64,000 nucleotides of DNA from positions 21,458,854 to 21,522,853 of the forward strand of contig OY365813.1 in assembly GCA_959347315.1 (NCBI GenBank), read 5' to 3'. Below the pieces are notes generated by a model. The model did not search any database and was not told the origin of the DNA. It saw nothing but the letters and a program-made list of their open reading frames with translations. The position numbers were made by a program, and so were the translations under genes. Numbering within the stretch: the first letter of the stretch is position 1; each line of letters starts with the position of its first letter. This DNA comes from Bimastos eiseni. Its lineage: Eukaryota; Annelida; Clitellata; Crassiclitellata; Lumbricidae. Shown in pieces: positions 37,401 to 48,840 of this stretch.

Positions 37401-40332
37401 ATTATAAGAGATTTAAAAAAAATTCATATAACCATAACCATAACCAACCGTTTTATTGATAACTTCAAACCAATATAACATACAAGCAGTTAGTTTACAA
37501 TGTTGATAGGCCCTACGTTATAATTTTACAATTTGATAACTTCGCCTGTGACCTACCATTTGCATTTTCGTGCAAGCAGCGTTAAACTCCGTCAAATGAG
37601 CCTTGAAAACCTATTACTCAACGGTAGTACAATTTAGCTAAGTGAGAAAAACGATGACAGTAAGATAACACGTTAATAGAATGATAAAAAAGAGTTGAAA
37701 ATACAATGATTACGAGGATTTACCATTCTCCCATTTCCACTTCACTTGGTGAAGTCCCACCCAGAACTGTGTTTTCTCGGTGGAGTTGTACCGAGAGAAG
37801 CTTTCTATGATATCGCTGGATGAAGCCAAGTAACCGCCGAGTCGACGACAATAACTCTTAGCATTATACCAATTTAACAGATGTTTAAACAGAACGTAGC
37901 ATTTGATCGATGCATTTCCGAAACTTTGGAAAGTCTTGCAATGCCGCGTGTCATTTAACTTCTCGCCATAGCACGTCTTATCGTCTGAAACAAGAAGAAA
38001 GACTGATTAAAAACTTCAACGACGGATTCAAAACCTTCTTGTCGTTGAAGGGAAACAGCTTGACTTTCCAGAGGAAGTATGATTCACCCCAACTGATTGT
38101 GCCATATAAATTTACGCTTACAATTAATTCAGTCATTAATTCCGGGCATTCACATTGCGTGCCATTAAGTAACACAGGCGCTTCCTGACCAGCAACGGCT
38201 AAAAATAGACATCTTAGGGAGTTAAAATTTTATTCGCTATAGTTAACAATAGATTAATAATTAATATCTGTACAAATGATGTTACAATCGTATAGGGTTA
38301 GGGGTAGGGTTGGAGTAAAGGTTATGGTCAGGGCTATGGTTAGAGTTGGGGCCAGTATAATGCTACAGCGACAACGAAAATTGCATAAATAGGTGTAGAG
38401 TGAAATAATGCCAAAACCTACCATGAAATTCGCATATGAAATAATGCTCCACGCTAGATTTATTGAGATCCAACTTCACAGAAGGTGACTTCGAGATGTG
38501 AGCGGCGTTGACGCCAGTTTTCTGCGACGCTAAAAAGAAACACATTGACAATGAGAAGGGGCCATTAGCTGGACAATATGTTCCAGGTCCCGAGATCCGG
38601 AGAAGTTTGCTCCGAATATAATAAGTATGTCTTAACACCTCTTTATTTTTGCTTTTATAATGACTAATTCTTTCAGATGTGTGCGCTTATGTTGTGCTGA
38701 ATCAGAGGAGGATTAACCTCTGTGATACAAGCATGTGACCCCATAATATGATATACACGAATGTGTCTACTCACAGTAGTCAAATTTGTGCAAATTTTTC
38801 TATGGACAATGCAAATTTAACGCTTTGACAGCCATTATAGTAGGCCCTACACTTTCGTCGTTTAAGAATTTCCCGATAATATTATTATCTGGAAATTCTT
38901 AAACGATGAAAGTATAAGGCGTAGTAATGGTTGTGAAACCATTAAATTTGCGTTGTCCACAGACAAATTTGACTACTCTGAGTAAACGCATTCGTCATAG
39001 GCACTCAGGTTTAAGCCCTACGTTGTACTTATATAGACAGGAACTGCAAATATATAAAACATGGTATCATAATAACATGTGTAAACAGAAACGTATTGCC
39101 TACCAATGAATAGATTTGTGCTAGTTGAAAACTTACACTATGAAAAAGCATTTGGCTATCTAAACTAACATTAGATCTCAGACAAAAACCATAAAAGCAT
39201 TAAAGCAGATCAAACAAAATAAACTGATATGAATCAGAACGAATGAAAGTCATGGCGAGATTGAATTATGAATCACAGTGGATTAATATGGTTATTTAAA
39301 CTTACCAAACGAGTAATTGGTAAGCGGATAACCATCCAGCCATTCCCATGCGTGATTTTTCTCTGTCCTTCCACCCAACCAGACATCATATTCAAAGGCA
39401 TTGTTAGTCAGCAGGAATGAACTCAACAGGAACTGGTCACAGGGAGATCTTATGGTAGGTAGCATCATTCTACGTTCCTTGCAGATGTCATGGGCCTGTG
39501 TCCAACTCTTGAGGTGGCTCGAATCTTTTCCATAAGGAAATTGGAACATATCGATGCCTTTGGTTGGACATGTCTCGTCACAAGGTTCTGAGGCAGAAGC
39601 GGTTTGAAGGAAAATCACCAGCACAACCAACCAACCTACATGTATTGAAACACCAATCAATCAATCAATCAATCAGTCAATCAATCAATCAATAAATCAA
39701 CAAATCAATCAATAAATCAATCAGTCAGTCAGTAAATCAATCAATGAAACAATTAATCACTGACACTTCAAAAATTACTCACAGGCGCTACCAGTCAAAC
39801 CTCGGCCAAAGAGGACAGATTTTAGAGAAAAGAAGAAAGAAGATGAGGAGTTCCTAGATGAAAACCTGAGGTCCAGATTAATAATCGGGCCTACATATTA
39901 TTTTATTGGTCAGCAACATTGGAGCAGAGAACAGGGTTCCTTTGTCGTACTATTCCAATCAATTCAAATCGATACTATTCAATTGTGAACAAATAATTAT
40001 CATCAATTTCAACAAATTAGAGCAAATCTTCATAAATTCAAAGGAAAAATTCTAAAACATTCAACTAAATTCAAATTAATTATAATTAGTTCAAGGCATT
40101 AAGTCTAGACTCGAACGAAATCTAAGAATTAACAGAGCCAACTGTCAATTCCTATCCAAACTTGTTTTAACTGCTTCAACAGAAAATGTCAACGAAGCAA
40201 ATCAGTTTCTATAATTGCTATAGATTTCTTTAACAGAATTCAAACAAGTTCATTACGAAACTCAGTAAACTGCATGAGGCGAAGTTACAATAAAAAATAA
40301 ATTAACCCACCCAACAGAGGGAAAGCGTTCAT
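33144..40332 (-). CDS. Gene D: tandem-CTLD receptor with long multi-tyrosine tail, 760 aa
   Basis: Complete model. Exons (minus): 40311-40332 start (MNAFPLL), 39306-39635 rest of signal peptide plus CTLD1 a, 38422-38529 CTLD1 b (ends HYFICEFH), 37724-37984 CTLD2 a, 36849-37007 CTLD2 b, 35745-35771 nine-residue stalk with NHT and NVS glycosylation sites, 35059-35140 transmembrane, 33144-34437 tail. The sum of 2283 nt is exactly in frame and every junction stays open. CTLD1 has VWLGGR and WEWLDGYPL, CTLD2 has FWVGLHQ, WKWEN and a final VVCQK, both more canonical than in A-C. The membrane segment is about residues 303-328. The 430-residue tail is one uninterrupted exon with 16 tyrosines. A further open stretch near 38190, starting after a good acceptor, might be an alternative exon but has no phase-compatible strong donor. 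Confidence 0.82.
38768..38984. mobile_element. Palindromic MITE with TA-flanked long arms
   Basis: Two arms of about 105 bp face each other with almost no loop: TACTCACAGTAGTCAAATTT at the left end and its inverse at the right, meeting around ATAATATTATTAT near 38880. The outer TA suggests a Tc1/mariner-type target site. Gene D intron 2. Confidence 0.6.
39655..39750. repeat. (CAAT)n microsatellite
   Basis: CAAT/CAGT array immediately upstream of the gene D exon 2 acceptor (20 bp away), within intron 1. Confidence 0.9.
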
Positions 40333-41379
40333 TTCAAGTGGGTGTCAACTACACGAACAGCAAAAACTAGCAAAATCATTTATAATTTATTCCATATTAG
40401 GGATAAAAAGTGATCAGATAATCGAAGATGTTCGAGTGACAGGAACAGAAGGCAATACCATCAAAATCTAATCGGTCCAAATGCCATAAAAAGCAGACAT
40501 TAAATATGGAAAATGTTTAAATCGTTTCAAGAAAAATAAGTATCAGCCCGGCAGCCTTTTAGAGATTCTGAAATAAGATCTCAACAAGTAGTAACCTTTT
40601 CTTAACATAACGTTGTCGTAGGTCTATTCTTCTTAGTTCTCGCTTTCTAACGTTCACTATGCTTCATAAAGGAGAATAGAAATGCAGGTCTTTACTTTCC
40701 ATCATCAGCTATACATCTGCTTGTATATATAAGTAGAGGATAGAACCCACGCAGTGTTACGTTGCAACTGTCATTAACAGTGCTTGATTCAGGTAGCAAT
40801 TTTTCCTCACTGCGTCGTTACAAGGTGCAAGAGGATGTTCGAAATCTTTTAGAACCCACCACCGCTATCGTGGACTGCCGTTAAAGGTCATTCGTAGAAA
40901 CCGACTCACAGCTTCATGGGTGACTGGTCCCAGTCTTCGGCGAAGAAATCGAACAATAGGAGGCCGAAGAATAAGCACACTTGTCACTTTTAGCTTTCGA
41001 CTCATTAAGTTGAATAGCTCAGGCTAGAATTCCCATGACAGGATTTTTTGCAGTTCAGCCTATTTTAAGTAATCGAGATCATCGGAACTCGTAAAGCCAT
41101 TGTGTATGTGTCATTGGATGTGTTTATGTATGCGTACATGCATGCATGTATGTGTGAAGCAATGCCATCTGTCAGCAATTTAGGAGAATCGAGCGACAAT
41201 AGTAACTCTTTCGGGAACTCGGTTTACTGTGCATTGTTTTGATGCTCATTCTTATATTCTCGCCCGTAATGACCTTCAACATCACAAAGGGAGTGCCTCT
41301 GAGTAGATGATCTTGAATGAGGCTATAGTGACGACCAATTACTTTGCATTATGTTCTAGCTATCTACAGATGCATAAAT

Positions 41380-41625
41380 TTATGAATATCTATTTATGTT
41401 TCTGTGTATGTTTCCATGTATGATCGTATGCTTGTTCTTATGTATGTTTGTATATATGTTTGCTTAATGTTTGTCTGTATGTTTGTATGTATGCTTATAT
41501 GTATGTATGATCGCACGTGTTAGCGTGTATGTGCTTGTATATATGTATAATTATATTTATGTATGTATATATGCATGTATGTATACTGTATGCATGCTTG
41601 GGTGCATATGCGTATGTATGTATAA
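41380..41625. repeat. Imperfect (TATG)n tract
   Basis: Degenerate TATG-rich tract in the D-E intergenic region. Confidence 0.8.
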
Positions 41626-41659
41626 TAATAGTAATATTATATTAATTTCATCTTGACAA

Positions 41660-41912
41660 ACCGCAGTATAAATGCAAGCACGGTTTGAACGAATGATGAC
41701 AAGTTATTGTAGGAGTCGAATTTAACCGTCGGCAGCCATGCAAGGCACCCATTGCACAAAAACATCTCTTTTAACAAACGTTAACGCCTAGCAAAGGATT
41801 GAGTAGTCAAGGGTATACAAGTATACAAGGTATACGGGTCTCGAACTCAGTTCCTCAGCTCTGCGCCTTAGTGTGTTCACCATTACTCTACGCCCCCGCT
41901 ACCGCATTCACT
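41660..41912 (-). mobile_element. tRNA-derived SINE, family 2
   Basis: The minus strand begins GCGGGGGCGTAGAGTAATGG, then a B box GAGTTCGAGACCC, then a body with GGTTAAATTCGACTCCTAC. It is collinear with 28265-28475. Confidence 0.55.
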
Positions 41913-42334
41913 CAGAGTTGCATAAATCAGTGGGCTAATGTTGCACAATGTCAGAAAGTCTGATAAAGGAGAGGAAGTCTTTTAATTTTTATCCTTTGAA
42001 AGGATATGATGACGTAGCACTGGTGAGACATCGTGCATGAGTGGGATGATTCTGACCTTAACATAAAGATAAAATTATTGGCGTCTTGTAAGGCTACAAA
42101 AACAACTAACAGCAACTCGGTCATGAACGAGCGACAGCGATTGGCAGTAGACTCATTGAAATTGTGCAATTGAAATTATTTGAAAATCCGTAATTTCTAG
42201 TTTGTGATTACATTTTTCCATATAATCTGTAATTCATTTAAATCTCACGTCGAACACCAATAAATCATAATTTGTCTTTCAATTTCATTTCCCCGAGTAA
42301 TCGGGGAACTAGTGATATCCCTGATATTACTAGT

Positions 42335-42405
42335 GCCGCCCTCCTCCTTTATCAGGGCTTTAGACTGGCACTGACAGAGTGCGAACAGCGTCGGAGTTAC
42401 ACGTA
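42335..42405 (+). repeat. Dispersed repeat, copy 3 (partial)
   Basis: Contains GCCGCCCTCCTCCTTTATC and ACTGGCACTGACAGAGTGCG, matching the second half of the copies at 29.1 and 46.5 kb. Confidence 0.4.
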
Positions 42406-43436
42406 GGTAAGTGTTTAATTGAGCAAGACTTTACATAAAGAGCGACTGAGCGGAAAGAACGGTAGAAGGGTTGGAGGAATGCTAGCGACTTTGTTATCTT
42501 GGCCTCGGCTTACGAAGGCTGACGAACAGTCCTCCCCTCATGTAGACCACGGTCGTAGTTATCATTATATCTGAGTTGGCTGGGGGCACAGATGGTGCAG
42601 GAATCTCGTAACAAGCTTCTGCCCGATTCTCATATTTACGATTTGAACCCTGACCTCTCGCTTGACAGCCTGGGGTGATACAAATCCAAAAACGTGCACT
42701 CGCGTCAAATAAATGTGCATCACGTGAGTGACTATGATCTCAAGTATAGCGCTATATAATAAATGTTGCTTTACAATTACAATTACAATCCCGCGCACCA
42801 AACTGCAAGCTTTGAGAAACATTAACTTCCACTCACCTGTTATAGTCGGAATATATCTCTGCATTTGTGGAACTGGTAAACACAATTTTTTATCCGGATA
42901 TCTCATACGCGAGACGACGATTCAGATGCAACCAGAATTTGCATGTATGTATAGTGAATAAGGTGAGCAAGTCTTGATGGAGCCTGTCTGTCAAATCAAC
43001 GCAGAGGATAGCTACGAAAAGTCGTGTCGTATATGTAAGTATCATCCAAGTCCACCAGTCAATCACTCGCAGGTGGTCTGAGCAACTTGGTCGTCAACGT
43101 GCAGAGCTAAACGGTCCAGAGCCTCGTGCATCAGTGACGTTATCGCCTTCGACGCTACATGTGATATACACAGGCCGAGCTGTTACAGATGTCGCTTACT
43201 CATATCACTATGTACATAAACGAAAAAAATATCGCTGTGGACATTATAGTTGTCGGGAATCTATTAACCATAGGCATGCCAAAGTGAAAGCCTCGTGTTA
43301 TTAACGAGTAAATCAAGAGTCAGCCGTGAGTAATTTCAGGTTAGTCGTGATCAATGAACGCAACAACCTTCACACGGCAACCTTCAGGTTGCGAGCGATT
43401 GTTGCAATGACATGTTGTGTTAGCACGCTGGCTAAC

Positions 43437-43622
43437 CAATCGGTGGCCGATTGGTTAGAGCGGTCGGCCAGTAACGCTCACTGTGCGCTGAGTGAGCGGG
43501 TTCGACCCATGTCCGAGGAGTCACTGTATGGGGTCCTTATGCAAGTCCTTCGCGCACAATTGTTTTGCATTAGGCCTACAACTGCAATTGCGCCGTCGAG
43601 GCGTGTGCACTTCTGACGAAAA
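43437..43622 (+). mobile_element. tRNA-derived SINE, family 1 (second copy)
   Basis: The plus strand reads TGGCCGATTGGTTAGAGC, then GGGTTCGACCC, then a body collinear with the 31.3 kb copy, ending GAGGCGTGTGCACTTCTGA. The match across about 185 bp in opposite orientations defines the family. Confidence 0.65.
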
Positions 43623-44700
43623 AATGTTGGAAGAAAGGAGATATAAAATTTCAGAATAAATTGCTAATTTTTAAACCGGACATTAAACTGATCATTTGGG
43701 TAATGAAGAAGTAGGTTATGATTAATGAGCATGCGCGTGAGAAGCAGAACTCAATGCATTGTTCACCTGACGCCAGCGAGATAAAAGTTAGATACTAATT
43801 AATAATCGTGAACGACAGAGCCTTGAAACGACGGGGAATGGTGGCAAGCTAATCATAAAGATTACGTTACTGAGTATTACTTGAAATAGCTTAATCATTT
43901 ATAACTTGTAATTCAATTACATTTTTTCATATATTCTGTAATTCATCATTGTATTTCATGTCGCAGAACAATTGCTACATATAATTCAATTACATAAATC
44001 TATCTCCCAGGCAAAGACATCGGTTTGGTGAAATGTTGCAGCCGGAAAGATAATTATCCTTTTTCCTCAGAATGCAGTCACGTACCAAGAAAAACAGTTC
44101 AGATCAACACCCTAAGGTAAAACATGAGTTGCGCCCATATTTCCCTTCAGATGGAACAATGTTTTCTGCCCCATTACCTCTCTCTCCAAATCCACTCATC
44201 ACGCATGCCTTCCCTCTGAATTTATAAACTCATGCAAACTATAGAAATAAATAATCATAGAATAAGTAACAGTTCATTTTAGAAATAAATTTTTAAATAT
44301 ATTACTTAATAACAGTAGCCTAAACAACCGTTAGAAGGAGCGATTCAAAAAGAGATTGTCAACAAAGCACCAGAATATACTAACAGAATCAGTAATACGT
44401 CATACTAGTAAATTATTACTTAACTGTAATCAACATAAATTAGAATTGCTATCTGTGTATTATATCCACTTATTGAAACTCCAGCAGCATCTCTTTTGAG
44501 ATGAAGTGATCATAGTCGCGTAAGGTGATAATCCACCTTTAAGTTACTGATAAACACTGTTGGCCCCATCTTCGATTGGCTGGATCTCATCTCCGACATA
44601 TTGGGTTTCTTTCGCTCTGATGCAATTTTCCTTTTCACGATTATAACCTCAATTGTTAGTCAGTATGTTCAGCACTTCTTCTCGCTATTTAAAGCTAAGG

Positions 44701-45439
44701 CTAATTTTTCAATTTCATTGGCTCTGCATACACTGCACTTGGATCCTGTTTGGCATCGCCTCCACTTCCAATTCCATGCTTTACTTCAATCGCTTCCTGG
44801 TAAATATTATCTGTGGCTTTAACTGATTCACCCGTTGGCGTAGATGAATTCTTTGGCTTGTTCGGTTCGGAATAAATCACATTGGGATCGCCCAATGGGA
44901 TTGCTGTAGCAAGTGAGTAGATATTCTGCTGATCACCAGCTGCATTGGGATGGTTGATGACAGATGTAGTAGTAGTAGGCGTTTTATCTGGCTTGAACGG
45001 CTCCGCATATTCAGTGTTGCTGACTGGTTCAAAGGGTTGGGAATAAATGGGGCTGATACACGCGGTTTCTTTGTCGGCATTCTTTGACTTGTCTTCGTTT
45101 TTCTTTGGAAGGTCTATGTAAGTGTAGTCGACGCTTTTGCCCATGTCAATCGCTTCGCCGGTTGGTTTAACGCTGGCGTTGGTGGTGTTGGTGGGAGGAA
45201 GGTCTATATCCACATAGTCGACGCTTTTGCCCATGTCAATCGTTACACCTGTGGGTTGAACGCTGGCGTATGTGGTGTTGGAAGGCATTTGCCATTGGTT
45301 CATTTCCACCTCGGAATAGATGTTGTTACCAGGTGGAACAGTTCCTTCTGACGGTCTGTTGACTGGAACCACAGTAGCACATACCATGTCATTCTGCTCT
45401 GTGTTCCTCATGGGTGATGTCACGTTAAGTCTTTCACTA
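44701..45439 (-). CDS. Gene E cytoplasmic tail exon (ITIM and YxxP motifs)
   Basis: 246-residue open tail, continuing the frame of the membrane exon (RKRKF). VDYVDI and VDYTYI both match the ITIM consensus. IYSEV and TYASV are Yxx[V] sites. IYSQP, EYAEP, IYSEP and VYAEP are four YxxP sites of the type bound by Crk-family SH2 domains. The segment holding the ITIMs is an internal duplication (45197-45283 and 45110-45193); the second copy kept the ITIM but lost the TYASV tyrosine to Asn. The frame is fully intact, in contrast to the ectodomain. Confidence 0.75.
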
Positions 45440-46496
45440 CTTCAAATCAAAATAAAAAGTTATTGAATGCAGCTATTTAACAAAATACATTAGCAGAGGA
45501 TTAACAAATTACACCTAACAGTGGCTACAATGAGAGCCCCAAAATGAATGCGGATCACTCTAGATACAAAGGACACGAGTGAAACAGCGTTATCTAACTA
45601 GTCGATGGTATAGCGTTAGATAGAATAGAATATGTCCCCTCTGAATAAGTACATGAGGTTATTCACATGAAACCACAAAATAATAAAGTGTAGCCCTCGT
45701 CACAGCAAAGTGTGAAACATAAATTAACGGGTTAAGCCTATGTCTCGAATATTTTTAAGACAAATTCCAGAGAACTGTGTGAATACGGGCAAAACGTCTT
45801 AATCGACGTCACTGATTTTCAAGATTGTATTGACGTTATTATATTCAGTTCATAATGTTTTGTTTTGGATTCTCTGAACCACAGAATCACATAAACTTTA
45901 ATATGCTCAGAATAGATCCGGATCTCGCCATTGATTGAAGTCAGTGAGCCGCTGTAGGTCCAATGAACGTCGGTCTTCATTGGGAAAAGTTTAAAGAACG
46001 GCTTTTGTCAGTTTCATGTATATACGAACGTTTTCCCTTCATCATATTCGGCGTTACAGCAAATTGACAATTATATTGACTACTAAAACTTCTGTTGTCA
46101 CAATAGCTAAGATATGACAGATACCAATTATTTTAGTATCACTTTCTATTACATCGATTTCAACAAGAAAGCAAAATAATGTTTTGTAGCGCATAGATTT
46201 ATGCACCTATATAATTAAAAAGGCCATAAGTGAAATTTATAACTGCATACTTCGTTTCCACTTGGCCCAGAACATCGTTCAACTCTGACAGCTGCTTTTC
46301 TAAAATAATAAATCGTTCAAAGTCCTTAAAAAGTAGGTTTATATATAGACAATGAAATACAATCATCATGATAACTTACAATTTGCGCTTTCGAATGACC
46401 ACGATGACGCCAGCGACAACGAAAACAACGGCGATCAATAAAAAAACAATAATGAGGATTCTGTTTCCTACAAAAGCAATTGAAACGCACAAACAG

Positions 46497-46625
46497 TTAC
46501 GGTGTAGTGGTAGCAGTTTCAGTTTAACGACACTGTTTGATAAGACAGATCAATGACGTAACTCTCCTTTTTTATCCAGTCTTGGGACTGGCACTGTCAG
46601 AGTGCGAACAGTGGCGAAGTTTGAT
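46497..46625 (+). repeat. Dispersed repeat, copy 1
   Basis: Shares CAGTTTAACGACACTGT, GATCA..ACGT and GGGACTGGCACTGTCAGAG with 29047-29165, and the latter part with 42335-42405. Possibly another SINE head (TAGTGGTAGCAG is weakly A-box-like). Confidence 0.4.
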
Positions 46626-47420
46626 GCAATACAATTGACGGTAGCAGTGCTGGCCTGGGTATCTTAGTGTAACGTAAGTTAATAACATAGTATGGTATGC
46701 TCCAAGGTAGTTCAGTATGTTTCGTGGAATGCAATATACAACAGGCTTTTGAACATAAGAGTACATAATTTTTATATTTATAGAGTCATAATTTATATTT
46801 ATTATATATTCAATATTTTTTGCAAGATTACCTGAATATGGTGATTCGAACGGTGATCCAAAAGCAGTTGTTTGATCATCAAAGAGTTGAGTAATTAACG
46901 GTTTCAGAGTTATCGATGAAGTTGAATCAATCTCTCCATTTGAAGCTATAGCAGTGATAGTTGATGTATGCATATTAGGTAATGACAGTTGGAAATATTT
47001 GCATATTTACCAGAAGTGTTTTTTCTTAGAAGGGAGTAATGGTTGATTTAATTGATTAAAGTGGCAGTGGTGATATTAGTATCAGTGGCAATAGGGAGAC
47101 GAGTGAAATGCATGCTCTTAAGGAAATAATCGATTTGAAGGTTAAGCGTTTTATCAGTTCTTTCAGTTGCTGCTGATGTTATTGTTGTTGGTAATATGGT
47201 CGATAATGATAATGATGATGATGATGATGATGACGATGACGTTGACAACGACGACGACGATGATGATGATGATAATAATGACAGTGATGATCATGATTCT
47301 GTAATCGTCAAGTGATAATACCAGGAAAGGAAGAAAATGACTCGAAGTTTCTTGATTTTGATGACATCATCTTTTCGGTATCAACGATTTTTGTTCCGAG
47401 GGTCTCTTTTTCTTCTGGAA
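46580..47420. repeat. Older tandem duplication of the gene E stalk, unit 1
   Basis: Homologous along its length to 48050-48840, at an offset of about 1.42-1.47 kb. The shared block (GTGCTGGCCTGGG, AACATAGTATGGTAT, AACAGGCTTTTGAACATAAG) lies downstream of the stalk exon on the gene strand. Divergence is clearly greater than in the 1.5 kb insertion. Confidence 0.7.
47205..47280. repeat. (GAT)n microsatellite
   Basis: Short imperfect array near the donor of stalk exon 47322-47414, in the same relative place as at 48.6 kb. Confidence 0.85.
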
Positions 47421-48049
47421 AAGATTCAACTATTAATTGGATATTCATCATGATCAAACAATAAATGGAAACATAAAACAAGTGAAAGTAAAAACATGAG
47501 TTATTCAGGACCCTCTATCATCTGGTAGATGGCGCAGTTGTTCCAATTTCTTAAGAGATTTTTGACTGAATATCATTGATGATGAAAACTTGCCAGAGTG
47601 GAGTTCGTCACGGAGAACTCGTTCGAGTGGTTGAACGATATTTCATTTTTATTGCATTTTTATCATTTTTTCTTACTTTTTGAGTTATGTCCGTCAAAAT
47701 TTGATATGTTGCATTGTAATGCAAGCCTGAAATGTTTGCAAAATTTCAGCTCTGTAAGTCTACGGGAACATACCTTTAAAAAGAGTTGAAAGACGTCGTA
47801 CCAACCATGGCAAACTTTATGCACCAACCGTGACAAACTTTACGCAAGCCAAGTCAAATAAAAGAGGGTAAATAGAACACATTGTCTACATAATAATTTT
47901 AGTTGGCGTTGAGCTGTGTTTTCATAGAGAAATGTTTTTCGATATTTTATTAAAATGAATTTCATCGTACAGTTCTTCGCGGCACACACAGTAAATTAAC
48001 GGGTGGTCTTTAGTCCTGAGATTACTATTACATAATTCCGTTAAGAATA

Positions 48050-48647
48050 ATTATGCCAGAGTGCGAACAATGGTGGAGTTTGATGCAATGTAATTGACGG
48101 TAGCAGTGCTGGCCTGGGGTATCTTAGTGTAACGTAAGTTAATAACATAGTATGGTATACTCCAAGGTAGTTCAGTATGTTACGTGGAATGCAATATACA
48201 ACAGGCTTTTGAACATAAGAGTACATAATTCTTTAAAATTATTTATTAGTCATATTTTACATTAATTATACATGTATGTTCAATAGTTTTAAAAAGATTA
48301 CCTGATGGTGTCTCAAACGATGATCTGAACGCTTGATCATCAATTGACGGTAGTTATTAAGTAGTGACAGTTGAAATGACAGATTTACCAGGGGTGGAAA
48401 TCCTGGTGACGGTGTTTGTGATTAAGGTGGTAGTAGTGGTTGAATTAGTGGTAGTAATGATGGTGGTATTAGTGGTAGTAGGAAGATGAGTGGGATGATT
48501 GCTGCTACGGAAGCAATAGATTATAAGGTTATACGTTTTGTTATTTTTTCCGTTGTTGTTGATGTTTTTGTTGTTGATATTGCTGTTGATATTGCCGATG
48601 ATGATGACGACGACGACGACGGAGACGACGAGGACGAGGACGATGAC

Positions 48648-48690
<43 letters not shown>

Positions 48691-48840
48691 GTGATAATGA
48701 TGATGACGATGATGATGTAATCGTGAATTATTACTATTACCAGAGTGAGAAGAAGATGACTCGAAATTTGGTGAAATTGACGGCAACATCTCTTCAGCAG
48801 TAGTGATTTCTGTTCTTGGGACATTTTCTTCGTCTGGAAA
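48050..48840. repeat. Older tandem duplication of the gene E stalk, unit 2
   Basis: Partner of 46580-47420. It carries stalk exon 48741-48833 and a degenerate counterpart of exon 46832-46945 at about 48302-48335 (FRSSFETPSG). Confidence 0.7.
48590..48715. repeat. (GAT)n/(ATC)n microsatellite
   Basis: Trinucleotide array just beyond the donor of the gene E stalk exon at 48741. Its equivalent at 51873-51990 differs in length, and a shorter one lies at 47205-47280 in the older unit. Confidence 0.9.

Larger units (their letters stand above)
40333..44700. other. Intergenic region between genes D and E
   Basis: Contains a TATG tract, two SINEs (41660-41912, 43437-43622), a partial dispersed repeat (42335-42405), and two related AT-rich blocks (about 42180-42260 and 43895-43965, both with TGTAATTCA and ACATTTTT). 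No supported gene. Confidence 0.5.

Noticed and set aside
38090..38190. Possible extra exon in gene D after CTLD1
   Set aside because: There is a good acceptor and an open frame, but the only good donors are phase 0, while both neighbours need phase 1. Gene D is open without it.
42565..42906. 113-codon minus-strand frame with a hydrophobic stretch
   Set aside because: The hydrophobic part is not flanked by splice sites in the array's phase, and no CTLD or tail is near; probably chance.
46250..46300. Possible short exon between the gene E membrane and tail exons
   Set aside because: Including it puts an in-frame TAG at the start of the tail. Joining membrane to tail directly gives RKRKF, matching RKRKY in gene F.
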